A stretch of 64,000 nt of DNA, taken from positions 2,108,001-2,172,000 of the forward strand of contig NC_018020.1 of NCBI RefSeq assembly GCF_000266885.1. The letters are read 5' to 3'. The position numbers and the translations under genes were made by a program. Source of the stretch: Turneriella parva DSM 21527 (GTDB taxonomy: Bacteria > Spirochaetota > Leptospiria > Turneriellales > Turneriellaceae). Below, one piece after another: positions 44,806-53,975 of this stretch. A model generated the notes under the pieces. That model was not told the DNA's origin and searched no databases. It worked only from the letters and a program-made list of their open reading frames with translations. Positions within the stretch are counted from its first letter, which is position 1. Every line of letters starts with the position of its first letter.

Positions 44806-45006
44806 CTATTTGCCCGGCAAAAGATATTGCTGGTTACTCTGCGCCAGATAATCTTTCAACTGGGTGTTATTGAATACGAAAATCTCGAGCAAGCCCCAAC
44901 CGAGGTAGAATATCCCCGGAAAAGCCATGCCGATGATCAGCAGAAACCAGATGTTGTCAAATGCCCTCTGGCCGAGCGTGCGTTTTTGCTTGTCTTCGTG
45001 ATCCAT
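44806..45006 (-). CDS. 66-residue single-helix membrane protein, first gene of the oxidoreductase operon
   Basis: From ATG 45006, preceded by GGAGG; an ATG at 45018 would add four residues. Product MDHEDKQKRTLGQRAFDNIW followed by one membrane helix (about 21-43, FLLIIGMAFPGIFYLGWGLLEIF). No metal motif. Probably an accessory subunit of the haem-copper complex. The longer open frame to 45078 runs into the regulatory region and is rejected. Confidence 0.7.
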   Translation of the reverse strand: MDHEDKQKRTLGQRAFDNIWFLLIIGMAFPGIFYLGWGLLEIFVFNNTQLKDYLAQSNQQYLLPGK

Positions 45007-45096
45007 TTTGCCTCCCATGGCAGAAACTACAGGGATCCCGCGGGCCGACCTCCCTGATACTGTCCAATCGCCTATCACACGATCAGAAAAAAATCA

Positions 45097-45110
45097 TTGA
45101 TATAAGTCAA
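45097..45110 (-). promoter_or_regulatory. FNR/DNR-type box upstream of the haem-copper operon
   Basis: TTGACTTATATCAA on the minus strand, 91 bp upstream of ATG 45006. At the class II distance the -10 is weak (TAGGCG, or GATAGG two bases closer), so activation should depend strongly on the regulator. Confidence 0.65.
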
Positions 45111-45245
45111 GAAGTAGACCTTTTTTTCTATCAATAGCTTCGCCTGCATTTCTTTCAGGCAGGCCGTAGCCGGATTTCAATCGAACCGGCGCATCGGCCG
45201 CAAGCGATACCTGCTCGCCTGGCTGCGAATAAATCGCCGATTATC

Positions 45246-45287
45246 TTGACCTTTATCAATGCCATAGTTCCTGATATGGTCTATATC
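45246..45287 (+). promoter_or_regulatory. FNR/DNR-type class II promoter of the tandem carbonic anhydrase gene
   Basis: Box TTGACCTTTATCAA (45246-45259), 22-nt spacer, -10 TATATC (45282-45287). Predicted +1 at about 45294 gives a 17-nt leader with AGGAGGG, the same geometry as nirK. Confidence 0.8.
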
Positions 45288-45310
45288 CCACATGGTTCAG
45301 GAGGGTCAAG

Positions 45311-46846
45311 ATGCAATTGCAGCAAAGCCAAACCATGACAGATGCTGAGCGCCGGCTGTTTTTTCCTCAAAATGCTGCTCCTGACCCATTGCTCGTGCAT
45401 CTCGCGCAACTGAACCAAGACTGGCAGTTGAGAGGCGAATCGAACTCTGAATCGCAGACACCCATTGCGGCGATTCTGGGTTGCAGCCATTCGAGTATGC
45501 CGATGCCCCGCATTCTGGACTGCGGGCTAAACGAAATTTTCATGCAGGTTGAGCGCGGTGCGCGGCTAAGCGCCGAAAAGATCGGTACGCTCATGTATGG
45601 CCTGACGCACCTGGCCGATCACCAGATTCCATTGGTGCAGATTATTGTGCACCAATGCCAGGCAGGGCAGAGCTGCCGCAAGGTGATGCCCGACAAGCCT
45701 ACAATCACCCGCCCCGCAGCGCTCATTGAAGCTGCCAATCGGCTGTCGATCGGCAACCACCTGGGAATTTCTCATGTTAATTTGCCAGCATGGAAGTCAC
45801 TTTCGCAATACAACTCGCACGACTTGATTCACGGACGTACCCGCTCGCTGCTGTTGCTTGAGAACGACAAGGCGTTTGCCACTCTGGTGAAAGAAGGTAA
45901 GGTTATCGTTGGCGAAGCCTTCTTTGATGAAAAAATCGGCAAGGTGTCATGGTTTGGCCTGCTCGCTGCTGATAGTATTATTGATCAGCTGCGGCAGATG
46001 TCGCCCCGCATTGAAGACATTGTCGAAGGCCTGGCGAGCGACCCGCAGCAGGTAGCGCACCTGCATGAGGGTATTGTTTCGCTTGCCCGCATCGCCGCGG
46101 GTAACCGCCGCTACCGTGCGGTGCATTCTCCGCCAGTGCCGTGCAGGGTCGTTATTTTGGGCTGTGCCGACAGTCGTTCTCACCCTACGGTGACTTTTGG
46201 CGATTTTGAGTTAGGTGCGATCGAAAGTTTTCACAGCGCGGGCAATGAGATTGGCGACCATACGTTGCGTGGACTGCGCATTGCACTCGAAGAAATTGAA
46301 GAACACGCACGCCAGGCAACGAGTGCCGCTTTGCTTACGAACCCCGAACTGCCTGCATCGTACCGCGAATTTTCTTACCTGATTGTTAAGTCGCATTCGC
46401 GCTGCGGAGCGTTGAATGCCGTTATAACATCGGCCGAGAACGGCGCTAAGACTGCGTTGAAGAATATGACGGGTTCGCCGCACGTTGGGCATCTCGTCAA
46501 CAGCATCAGGCACAGGCTTTCTCCCTATTTTTCGTGGCTGCATAAAAACGGCCTTACGGCACATGAGCACGATGCGCTCGGCATCTTCGCGGCGCGTTTT
46601 AATGCCGTTGAAGGCTGTCTTGATTTCTACAGGCGCGCACGCGAAGGCAACCTCGACGCCACGCAAATTATTGAGATTATTCGCAGAGGTTTTGTGAGGC
46701 TTGTGCCTGCGGTATATCTGTTAAAATCAGGGCGCATCGAATTCTTGTCGCCGATGCCCGAAAGTCTTGAAGAAACAGAAATCGAAGAGTATCCCGTTGT
46801 GGCTCACGCGACCAACGGTTTTGAGCTGCCGTTTGCTGTGGGCTGA
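45311..46846 (+). CDS. Tandem beta-carbonic-anhydrase-fold protein, N-terminal domain degenerate
   Basis: 511 residues from ATG 45311 (AGGAGGG upstream). The C-terminal half (about 275-480) has the beta-carbonic anhydrase zinc motif: C285, D287, R289 (GCADSRSHP), GN at 311-312, and H362/C365 (VKSHSRCGAL). The N-terminal half (about 50-270) repeats the pattern with changed residues: GCSHSSMP (C58, then H60 instead of Asp and S62 instead of Arg) and IIVHQCQAGQSC. So one active-looking and one altered domain are fused; typical bacterial enzymes have one domain of ~220. It is controlled by a class II FNR-type promoter and divergent from the haem-copper operon. Confidence 0.8.
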   Translation: MQLQQSQTMTDAERRLFFPQNAAPDPLLVHLAQLNQDWQLRGESNSESQTPIAAILGCSHSSMPMPRILDCGLNEIFMQVERGARLSAEKIGTLMYGLTHLADHQIPLVQIIVHQCQAGQSCRKVMPDKPTITRPAALIEAANRLSIGNHLGISHVNLPAWKSLSQYNSHDLIHGRTRSLLLLENDKAFATLVKEGKVIVGEAFFDEKIGKVSWFGLLAADSIIDQLRQMSPRIEDIVEGLASDPQQVAHLHEGIVSLARIAAGNRRYRAVHSPPVPCRVVILGCADSRSHPTVTFGDFELGAIESFHSAGNEIGDHTLRGLRIALEEIEEHARQATSAALLTNPELPASYREFSYLIVKSHSRCGALNAVITSAENGAKTALKNMTGSPHVGHLVNSIRHRLSPYFSWLHKNGLTAHEHDALGIFAARFNAVEGCLDFYRRAREGNLDATQIIEIIRRGFVRLVPAVYLLKSGRIEFLSPMPESLEETEIEEYPVVAHATNGFELPFAVG

Positions 46847-46991
46847 GGCTCAAAACTCTTTCGTGGGTGCAGCAGGTGGGTGGGGTTTACCAGTCTGCCG
46901 TGCCGGGGCTGACTTTGGTGCACGCCATGCGGCACAGAACAGCGACGGCATTGGTATCATTAACCCGCATACCCGAATGCAACACATTTGA

Positions 46992-48463
<1,472 letters not shown>

Positions 48464-48467
48464 CTAA

Positions 48468-49019
48468 ATGATGCAGAATTTGCGCGACATATTTAACCGC
48501 GTGACCGGTCATAGGGCATTTCTGCCCGCAGCGGTCGGCGTGGTCGCGCTGGCGATCGGTATGCTGCTCGCGTTTGAACTTACGCGCAACATTATCAAAG
48601 TGCGCGGGCCCTATTTGATGGTGCTCGTCGCGATCATGATAACGCCGATTTTTGCATTTCGGTTTTTCGACCCGCACGAAGATTCGCGGCCGATCAGCAT
48701 CTATTTCGTCGTGGTGGCGTTCTATTACATTCTGCTCGGTTCGCCCGACCTGGTCGTGTTTCTGCGAATGCTGATCATTGAAAGGCTTGCACCAGGCGCG
48801 ATCAAGAATCTGGTTTTGGGTTTCATGGCGTTTTCGGGCCTCGCGGGCATGCTGCACTATGCCCTGAAACTCTGGCTGCCTAGCGATGAGCCGCAGGGCA
48901 AGTTCTTATCTGTACCGCCGCTGAAATTTGCCGTGTATGCGTTGCTGCAGATATTCTATCTGAACCTTGCGGTTACAATTGCGCGCGAAAGATTTGGTAT
49001 CACCACCATTTTTAGTTAA
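48468..49019 (+). CDS. Membrane protein of unknown function
   Basis: 183 residues, about five hydrophobic helices (about 18-36, 45-60, 70-92, 104-124, 150-172). No charged catalytic motif and no family I recognise. It begins 33 bp after eno, with the eno hairpin in the gap, and ends inside a long bidirectional hairpin shared with trmD. Could be co-transcribed with eno by readthrough. Confidence 0.65.
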   Translation: MMQNLRDIFNRVTGHRAFLPAAVGVVALAIGMLLAFELTRNIIKVRGPYLMVLVAIMITPIFAFRFFDPHEDSRPISIYFVVVAFYYILLGSPDLVVFLRMLIIERLAPGAIKNLVLGFMAFSGLAGMLHYALKLWLPSDEPQGKFLSVPPLKFAVYALLQIFYLNLAVTIARERFGITTIFS

Positions 49020-49059
49020 GAGCTAACAGGTTCCTTCAAAGGAACCTGTTAGCTCTTAA
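49016..49059. terminator. Long bidirectional hairpin between convergent genes
   Basis: Perfect 21-bp arms (TTAAGAGCTAACAGGTTCCTT) with a 2-nt loop. It spans the stop codon of the upstream membrane gene on one side and the trmD stop on the other, so it can terminate both. Confidence 0.75.
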
Positions 49060-49745
49060 TGAAATCTTGTTTTGGCCGCGTTTTCTTTTCGCCAGGCCGA
49101 AATTTTCGCATGGTTGCCCGACAGCAAGATTTCAGGTACTTTATGGCCACGCCAGTCTTCGGGGCGGGTGTATTGCGCGTGCTCAAAGTGCGGCCGACCC
49201 GTGTCGGCGCTATTTTCTGAAGCCGCTTCATCGAACGATTCATGCTGCAGTGACTCGCTGTTGCCCATAAAACCGGGCAGGCGCCTTGCGACGGCGTCGA
49301 TAATCGTGAGCGCCGCGGGTTCACCACCTGATAGAACAAAGTTACCCAGCCTCACGCTCTCGTTCGCGACATGCTCAGCCACGCGCTCGTCGACGCCCTC
49401 ATAATGGCCGCAGATCAGCGTGATGCTCTTGTACCGAGCCACATAGTCACGCACCAACTGTTGGTCGAAAAGTTTGCCCCGGGCAGCGAGCAAGGCCACA
49501 TGCGTGTCAGGTTCAGTGGCGCGAATCAATTCGACCGCGAGCGCGATCGGTTCGACCATCATGACCATGCCGGCGCCACCCCCATAGGGCGTGTCGTCGA
49601 CTTTGCGGTGTTTGCCTTCGGCGAAGTCACGGGGATTTATCAGGTTCACGGTTACGGTGCCCGACGCGACAGCTTTACCGAGCAGTGAAGATTTTAGCGG
49701 ACTTTCGAAAAACTCAGGAAACAGCGTGACGATATGAAACTTCAT
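49056..49745 (-). CDS. trmD: tRNA (guanine-37-N1)-methyltransferase TrmD
   Basis: 229 residues from ATG 49745 (MKFHIVTLFPEFF), overlapping the rimM stop as ATGA. SPOUT-knot motifs: DDTPYGGGAGMVM, LICGHYEGVDERV, and NFVLSGGEPAALTIIDAVARRLPG. It methylates G37 of tRNAs to prevent frameshifting. Last gene of the rpsP-khpA-rimM-trmD operon; rplS, often next in other bacteria, is absent here. Confidence 0.96.
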   Translation of the reverse strand: MKFHIVTLFPEFFESPLKSSLLGKAVASGTVTVNLINPRDFAEGKHRKVDDTPYGGGAGMVMMVEPIALAVELIRATEPDTHVALLAARGKLFDQQLVRDYVARYKSITLICGHYEGVDERVAEHVANESVRLGNFVLSGGEPAALTIIDAVARRLPGFMGNSESLQHESFDEAASENSADTGRPHFEHAQYTRPEDWRGHKVPEILLSGNHAKISAWRKENAAKTRFH

Positions 49746-50371
49746 GCTTCGGCAAAGGCTTTCCATTCTGAGAGCGTGACTTCGTTTCGTGAGACATCCA
49801 CATTCTGCCAATGCGGATATTCAAGCGGCAGTTCTAAGCGGCGCGTAAGCAGGGTTTGGCCGGGCAGAGGCTCAAGCGTGACGAGTGTGTTCTGGCCGAG
49901 CTCTTCGACCGCGGTGATACGCGCAAATGGTGTTGTGCTTTCGGCATCGCGAACCGCAAGGCCGATCATCTCGAAAAACCAAAGGTCAGAAAGGTGTTCT
50001 GGTTCACCCTTTCGGGCGGCGGCGGCGAGCTCTGAGAGTTCACTGCGCGGCACTGCGATGAGCAGGTTGGTGAGCGTGGCGGCCTGATCGCGGTCGGCGA
50101 GGCCTTCAAACGTGACACGTGCAACCTCACCTTTTGCGGGGTCGCAGCGTTTCAGTCTTATGGATTTGGATGCTGATTCTGCTGCAATAATCATTGCATT
50201 GCCGGCAGCGGGGCAGAGGTGCACGGTCTTACCGGTGAATGCGCGTAAATTCTCGCCTGTACGATCGACGTGCAATTGGCCCTGAACGCCATGCGGCCGC
50301 CCTACGCGGCCCAGAACTACCAGTGGGTTGCCGTTCAGGTCGGGGAGAATGAGGCTATGCCTCGTCGACAA
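49742..50371 (-). CDS. rimM: Ribosome maturation factor RimM
   Basis: Up to 209 residues; the longest start is TTG 50371, overlapping khpA by 17 bp. The core begins VVLGRVGRPHGVQGQLHV, the RimM N-terminal barrel; the C-terminal PRC-barrel contains WFFEMIGLAV and ends LPLEYPHWQNVDVSRNEVTL. It assists 30S assembly with ribosomal protein S19. The start is uncertain because there is no ATG before the conserved core. Confidence 0.88.
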   Translation of the reverse strand: MSTRHSLILPDLNGNPLVVLGRVGRPHGVQGQLHVDRTGENLRAFTGKTVHLCPAAGNAMIIAAESASKSIRLKRCDPAKGEVARVTFEGLADRDQAATLTNLLIAVPRSELSELAAAARKGEPEHLSDLWFFEMIGLAVRDAESTTPFARITAVEELGQNTLVTLEPLPGQTLLTRRLELPLEYPHWQNVDVSRNEVTLSEWKAFAEA

Positions 50372-50645
50372 TCTCGAGCAGAACTTTTTGGTAACGCTCT
50401 TCGCGCCCGTCGTCGAGAATGATTTTTTTTACAGAGATCGCGTTCAGCAGCACGCGAACGGCTTTGGCGATGCGGCCGCCTTTACCGATGATCATGCCGA
50501 TGTCGTCTTTGTTGACGCGCAACTCAAGAATCAGCGATGCGGGGCTTTTGACAGGCAGCACCTGAACGTCGTCGGGGTTACGCACAAGGCTGCGCGCAAT
50601 GTATTCAACGAGCGATGCCGGGTCTGAGTTACGCGCTTCTGTCAT
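50355..50645 (-). CDS. khpA: KH-domain RNA-binding protein KhpA
   Basis: 96 residues, single KH domain with the GKGG loop in IGMIIGKGGRIAKAVRVLL (about 50-68). The N-terminal SLVEYIARSLVRNPDDVQV is typical of KhpA (YlqC). It binds RNA, commonly with KhpB/Jag, in cell-envelope regulation. Placed between rpsP and rimM, the common arrangement in Gram-positives and spirochaetes. Confidence 0.9.
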   Translation of the reverse strand: MTEARNSDPASLVEYIARSLVRNPDDVQVLPVKSPASLILELRVNKDDIGMIIGKGGRIAKAVRVLLNAISVKKIILDDGREERYQKVLLEIVDEA

Positions 50646-50657
50646 GGTCGGTTCTGC

Positions 50658-50990
50658 TTATTTCGCCGCGCGCTTTGCTTTCGCTTTTTCGTTCAAGCGT
50701 TTTTGCTTTGCACCGTCTTTGATTGCCTTGGCTTCTGCGAATGGCTTCCAGATGCCGGCTTTTGAGAGCAGGGTTTTTACCGTATCTGACGGCTGAGCAC
50801 CTTTGCTGAGCCATGTCTGAATTTTTTCTTTCTCGAGGCGAACCTGGCCGCCTTCTTTGACGAGCGGGTGGTAAAGACCCACGATTTCAAGAAACTTACC
50901 GTCGCGCTTCACAGACGACGAGGTCGCAACTATGCGATAAAAAGGCCGCTTTTTGGTACCATAGCGTTGCAGCCGGAGTTTGACAGTCAT
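50658..50990 (-). CDS. rpsP: 30S ribosomal protein S16
   Basis: 110 residues, N-terminus [20 protein letters not shown], with the family signature and GLYHPL. The C-terminal tail (about 83-110) is Lys/Ala rich and longer than in E. coli. First gene of the operon with khpA, rimM and trmD. Confidence 0.96.
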   Translation of the reverse strand: MTVKLRLQRYGTKKRPFYRIVATSSSVKRDGKFLEIVGLYHPLVKEGGQVRLEKEKIQTWLSKGAQPSDTVKTLLSKAGIWKPFAEAKAIKDGAKQKRLNEKAKAKRAAK

Positions 50991-51039
50991 GGGTTAAAAC
51001 CGGTCATTTAGACATAGCGTCAAATGAAACTTGGCCTCT

Positions 51040-51200
51040 GGGGCTGCGCGGCAGGTCGCAAAACGACGAATTTCAGGAAAAGTTCCGCGATTTTCGAAGC
51101 GCAAATCGCTCTATGAACGGGCTGAGGCCCGCTTTTCCCGAATTTCGTCGTTTTGCAATAGCTCCAAAATTTCGAATATGGCGACCTGCCGCGCAGCCCC
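51040..51200. repeat. 161-bp nested inverted-repeat element
   Basis: Outer arms 51040-51059 and 51181-51200 are perfect 20-bp complements (GGGGCTGCGCGGCAGGTCGC). A second pair, 51058-51082 and 51132-51156, matches in 23 of 25 positions. Small hairpins lie inside (GCGATTT..AAATCGC; GGGC-TGAG-GCCC). No gene; it fills the gap between rpsP and the lipoprotein gene. It resembles a MITE or a structured RNA and is similar in layout to 61446-61585. Confidence 0.7.
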
Positions 51201-51202
51201 TT

Positions 51203-51682
51203 CTAGTTCGCCTTCTCGACGCTTTCAACCCTGACATAGCAGCCATCGAGCCATTTTCCCGGCACGCCACCCGGTGAAACTGCGCCTTCAATGACAACCT
51301 TCGAGCCATTGCCCAGGTCTGCCCCTGAATTGCTCCCGATCTTCAAATCGCTCTCTTTATATCCGTTTTTGAGCTTCTCAACCCGGTTCTTGCCAGAGCC
51401 CACACGAAACGAGGCCCGCACCAGCGCCCCGGCACGATTCGGCTTTTCATGCACGTCGACGAACATGGTGTCGCTGATCATCGCACTTTTGGGTGTCGCC
51501 AAAAAACCTGTAAACGAAACGCGGTGGTATTTTACGTACTTGCGCTCGTCGTAAAACGGGCCGAACGCCTCAGTACAGACTTTGTCAATCGTTGTCGCCT
51601 CGAGAGGCGGTTGCGGCTCTTTTGAACACGCAGACGCGAGCAGCGCACCCGCGGCGCAGAGCATCAGAGTGATTTTTTTCAT
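51203..51682 (-). CDS. Lipoprotein of unknown function
   Basis: 159 residues from ATG 51682, with lipoprotein signal MKKITLMLCAAGALLASAC. The mature part has strands typical of an OB-like or beta-sandwich domain (VSFTGFLATPKSAMISDTMF, GSKVVIEGAVSPGG, CYVRVESVEK). Two cysteines (CTEAFGP and DGCYV) may pair. No family recognised. Its stop codon lies 3 bp from the nested inverted repeat. Confidence 0.7.
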   Translation of the reverse strand: MKKITLMLCAAGALLASACSKEPQPPLEATTIDKVCTEAFGPFYDERKYVKYHRVSFTGFLATPKSAMISDTMFVDVHEKPNRAGALVRASFRVGSGKNRVEKLKNGYKESDLKIGSNSGADLGNGSKVVIEGAVSPGGVPGKWLDGCYVRVESVEKAN

Positions 51683-51814
51683 GGCGCTGAACCGCTGCAA
51701 CGCCTTCAGAATGTCAATGAGGATTCAGGCCCGACATGGTCATGGGTAGTTTTACAACCGGCGCGCAAAACCTTTACGCGGTCTTTCGCCGATTCGCGTC
51801 TACCGGGCACGCAT

Positions 51815-52447
51815 ATGCAAACTCTGCAACAACCCGAACTTCTGCTCTTTGACCTCGGCGGCGTTATCATCGAGGTCGACACGACCGGCCTCAGGGCACT
51901 CGGCGAAAAAGGTAAATCAGACATCGACCTTTGGGAAACCTGGCTCACCTGCGAAGCCGTGCAGCTCTATGAATCGGGAAAAATCTCAGAGGCCGATTTT
52001 GCAGAGGGCGTGCTCAAAGCGTTTTCGTCACCGATGCCGGCCGATGAGTTTCTGAGATCCTTCTCTGCCTGGCCAACCGGGCTTTACGACGGCGCCGCAG
52101 ATCTCTTGCGATTACTCAGAAAACACTACAAGTTAGCGTACCTTTCGAACTCCAACTCATTGCATTACCCACGATTTCAGAATGAATGGCATATCGACAC
52201 ATTCTTTGACTACCATTTTGCTTCTTTCAAAATGGGGTACGTAAAACCTCACGCCGACATTTTTCAGGCGGTGCTCGAAGTGTTGCCATTTGAAGCGAGC
52301 CAGATTTTCTTTGTCGATGACAACAGGCTGAACGTTGATATGGCGAGGTCGCTCGGCATGCGCGCCGAGATTGTACGCGGCGTCGCAGAATTGCATGAAG
52401 TCTTGCAACGCCATAAGATTCTGCAAAATGCAGGTACCCATGGGTAA
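51815..52447 (+). CDS. HAD-superfamily phosphatase (YihX-like)
   Basis: 210 residues. Motif I is LLFDLGGVIIEVD (nucleophile Asp at about 12; the second position is Gly as in the YihX subgroup), motif II LAYLSNSN, motif III Lys in GYVKPHADIF, motif IV FFVDDNRLNVDMARSLG. A small cap lies between motifs I and II. It is a soluble sugar- or nucleotide-phosphatase candidate. The stop overlaps the next gene's start by 8 bp. Confidence 0.87.
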   Translation: MQTLQQPELLLFDLGGVIIEVDTTGLRALGEKGKSDIDLWETWLTCEAVQLYESGKISEADFAEGVLKAFSSPMPADEFLRSFSAWPTGLYDGAADLLRLLRKHYKLAYLSNSNSLHYPRFQNEWHIDTFFDYHFASFKMGYVKPHADIFQAVLEVLPFEASQIFFVDDNRLNVDMARSLGMRAEIVRGVAELHEVLQRHKILQNAGTHG

Positions 52448-53291
52448 AACTGGATACATATTGCTGGCGCTGCTCGCCATAAGCGCAGGCGTCGTCTATT
52501 TCTTGATCGAAAGCCGGGGGTTGAGAACGCAATATGAATCTGGTATTCGGCGCATGCAGAAGTCGACGCCCGCCGCTGCGGGCACAGTAACAGAAAGGGA
52601 TATTCAAGATCTGCCGACACTCGTGCAGAAATATCTCAGGGTAGCCGGTGCTGTTGGTCGCGAAAAAATCCGCAATTTTCGCGTTGTCTGGGATGGCGCA
52701 CTACGCAGCGATAAATCAGGCCCTTGGATGTCCGCTGTAATACTTCAAGAGAACTTTTTCAACGACTATTCTCGCGATTTCTACCTCACGGCCTTCATGA
52801 AAGGATTGCCGGTTTCGGTCTGGCATTCGTACCAAAATCAGCAGGCAACCATGCAGGTGAAAATCGCCTCACTCATATCTATTGTCGATCTGAAAGGCGA
52901 AGAGCTGACTATTGCGGAGACCGTCACCTTATTCAACGACATGTGCCTGCTCGCGCCCGCGGCACTGATCGATAAACGTATTCGCTGGCGTACGGTCGAT
53001 GCGCAGCACGTTGAAGCCACTTTCACCAATGGAAAATACAGCATCAAAGCCCGGCTGAAGTTCAGAGAGAATGGCGAACTGATTGATTTCATCTCTGATG
53101 ATCGTTACTATCTGACGGCCGAGAACAAGTTACGCCGCGAGCGTTGGTCAACACCTGTTAGTGAATACCGTGAATTTGCGGGTAGGCGTGTCGTTTCACG
53201 CGGTGAGGCGATTTGGCATCTGAACGAAGGCGCGTTTACCTATGGCAGGTTTCTGCTAAAGAGTATTGAGTATAACGTGATGCCGAACTGA
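52440..53291 (+). CDS. DUF6544-like membrane-anchored protein
   Basis: 283 residues from ATG 52440. One N-terminal membrane helix (about 6-22), then a soluble domain. Characteristic pieces are DLPTLVQKYLRVAGAVGREKIRNFRVVWDGALRSD near the start, TVTLFNDMCLLAPAALIDKRIRWRTVD in the middle, and a C-terminal ... EYREFAGRRVVSRGEAIWHL. This pattern is found in uncharacterised proteins of the DUF6544/DUF6920 type. Function unknown. Overlaps the HAD gene. Confidence 0.65.
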   Translation: MGKTGYILLALLAISAGVVYFLIESRGLRTQYESGIRRMQKSTPAAAGTVTERDIQDLPTLVQKYLRVAGAVGREKIRNFRVVWDGALRSDKSGPWMSAVILQENFFNDYSRDFYLTAFMKGLPVSVWHSYQNQQATMQVKIASLISIVDLKGEELTIAETVTLFNDMCLLAPAALIDKRIRWRTVDAQHVEATFTNGKYSIKARLKFRENGELIDFISDDRYYLTAENKLRRERWSTPVSEYREFAGRRVVSRGEAIWHLNEGAFTYGRFLLKSIEYNVMPN

Positions 53292-53304
53292 TATGAGGTA
53301 CGTA

Positions 53305-53841
53305 TCACCAATAGCTGTCAATTTCAAACCGGAAGCAATGTAGGCTGCGCAGAAAGGGCCAGCCGCCGCCATTTTCGGCGTAGATTTGTATTTCTTCTGT
53401 AAAGCGAATGCCTTCCCACGTGAGCTTCTGGTTTGAAACGAAGCCATTGCTATGTTTTTCCATAGCCAAGGAATCCAGATAGAGCTCTAACGCAAGCCGC
53501 ACAAATGCCGTCAGGGTCAATCCCAACTCCATGGCCGCAAGACGAATAATCTTCTCATCATCGCCATAAAGACACATCATGTGCCGGTGCGTATTCTGCG
53601 CAATCTCAAGCCCCCGCCTGACGCCGGCAGTCGCCGTCTCCAATCTTGCAGTCCACCGCAACGAGCATTTACGCGCAAGCCGCAGAACGCAGTACCGGGA
53701 AATTGTTGAATAGGTACGGCGCCGCTGCCACGCCGTTATTTTGATGCGGTTCCAATGTTTGGGCGCGAGGCGAATCTCCAGAACATTGTTGATTTGAACG
53801 TTGCTCTGTTCTAAAAAACGCGGTTGTCTGCTGAATCTCAT
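53305..53841 (-). CDS. Conserved-looking hypothetical protein, possibly RHH-like
   Basis: 178 residues from ATG 53841 (TTG 53856 also possible). Basic N-terminal half (RLAPKHWNRIKITAWQRRRT); a helix-rich centre (YGDDEKIIRLAAMELGLTLTAFVRLALELYLDSL) that resembles the helix pair of ribbon-helix-helix or CopG-like proteins; C-terminal strands with WPFLRSLHCFRFEI. No catalytic motif. A DNA-binding role is a guess. It stands alone between a DUF6544-type gene and a divergent hydrolase gene. Confidence 0.5.
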   Translation of the reverse strand: MRFSRQPRFLEQSNVQINNVLEIRLAPKHWNRIKITAWQRRRTYSTISRYCVLRLARKCSLRWTARLETATAGVRRGLEIAQNTHRHMMCLYGDDEKIIRLAAMELGLTLTAFVRLALELYLDSLAMEKHSNGFVSNQKLTWEGIRFTEEIQIYAENGGGWPFLRSLHCFRFEIDSYW

Positions 53842-53975
53842 AGGTTCTCTAACCAATAAATACCAGAAAACGCTCCGTTTTTCTCATTCTGAGCGCGAAA
53901 AAACGCCGCCCGAGATCATTTCTTTCGCAATCCCAAACTTCTTTTCGCCGTGTCTCTGCTGTGGCCTCGGGGTAT

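Larger units (their letters stand above)
45007..45310. promoter_or_regulatory. 304-bp divergent regulatory region between the oxidoreductase operon and the carbonic anhydrase gene
   Basis: Holds two FNR-type boxes (45097-45110 and 45246-45259), a T-rich tract at 45119-45128 and a GCCTGC..GCAGGC inverted repeat around 45150-45172. No gene seen. Confidence 0.75.
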
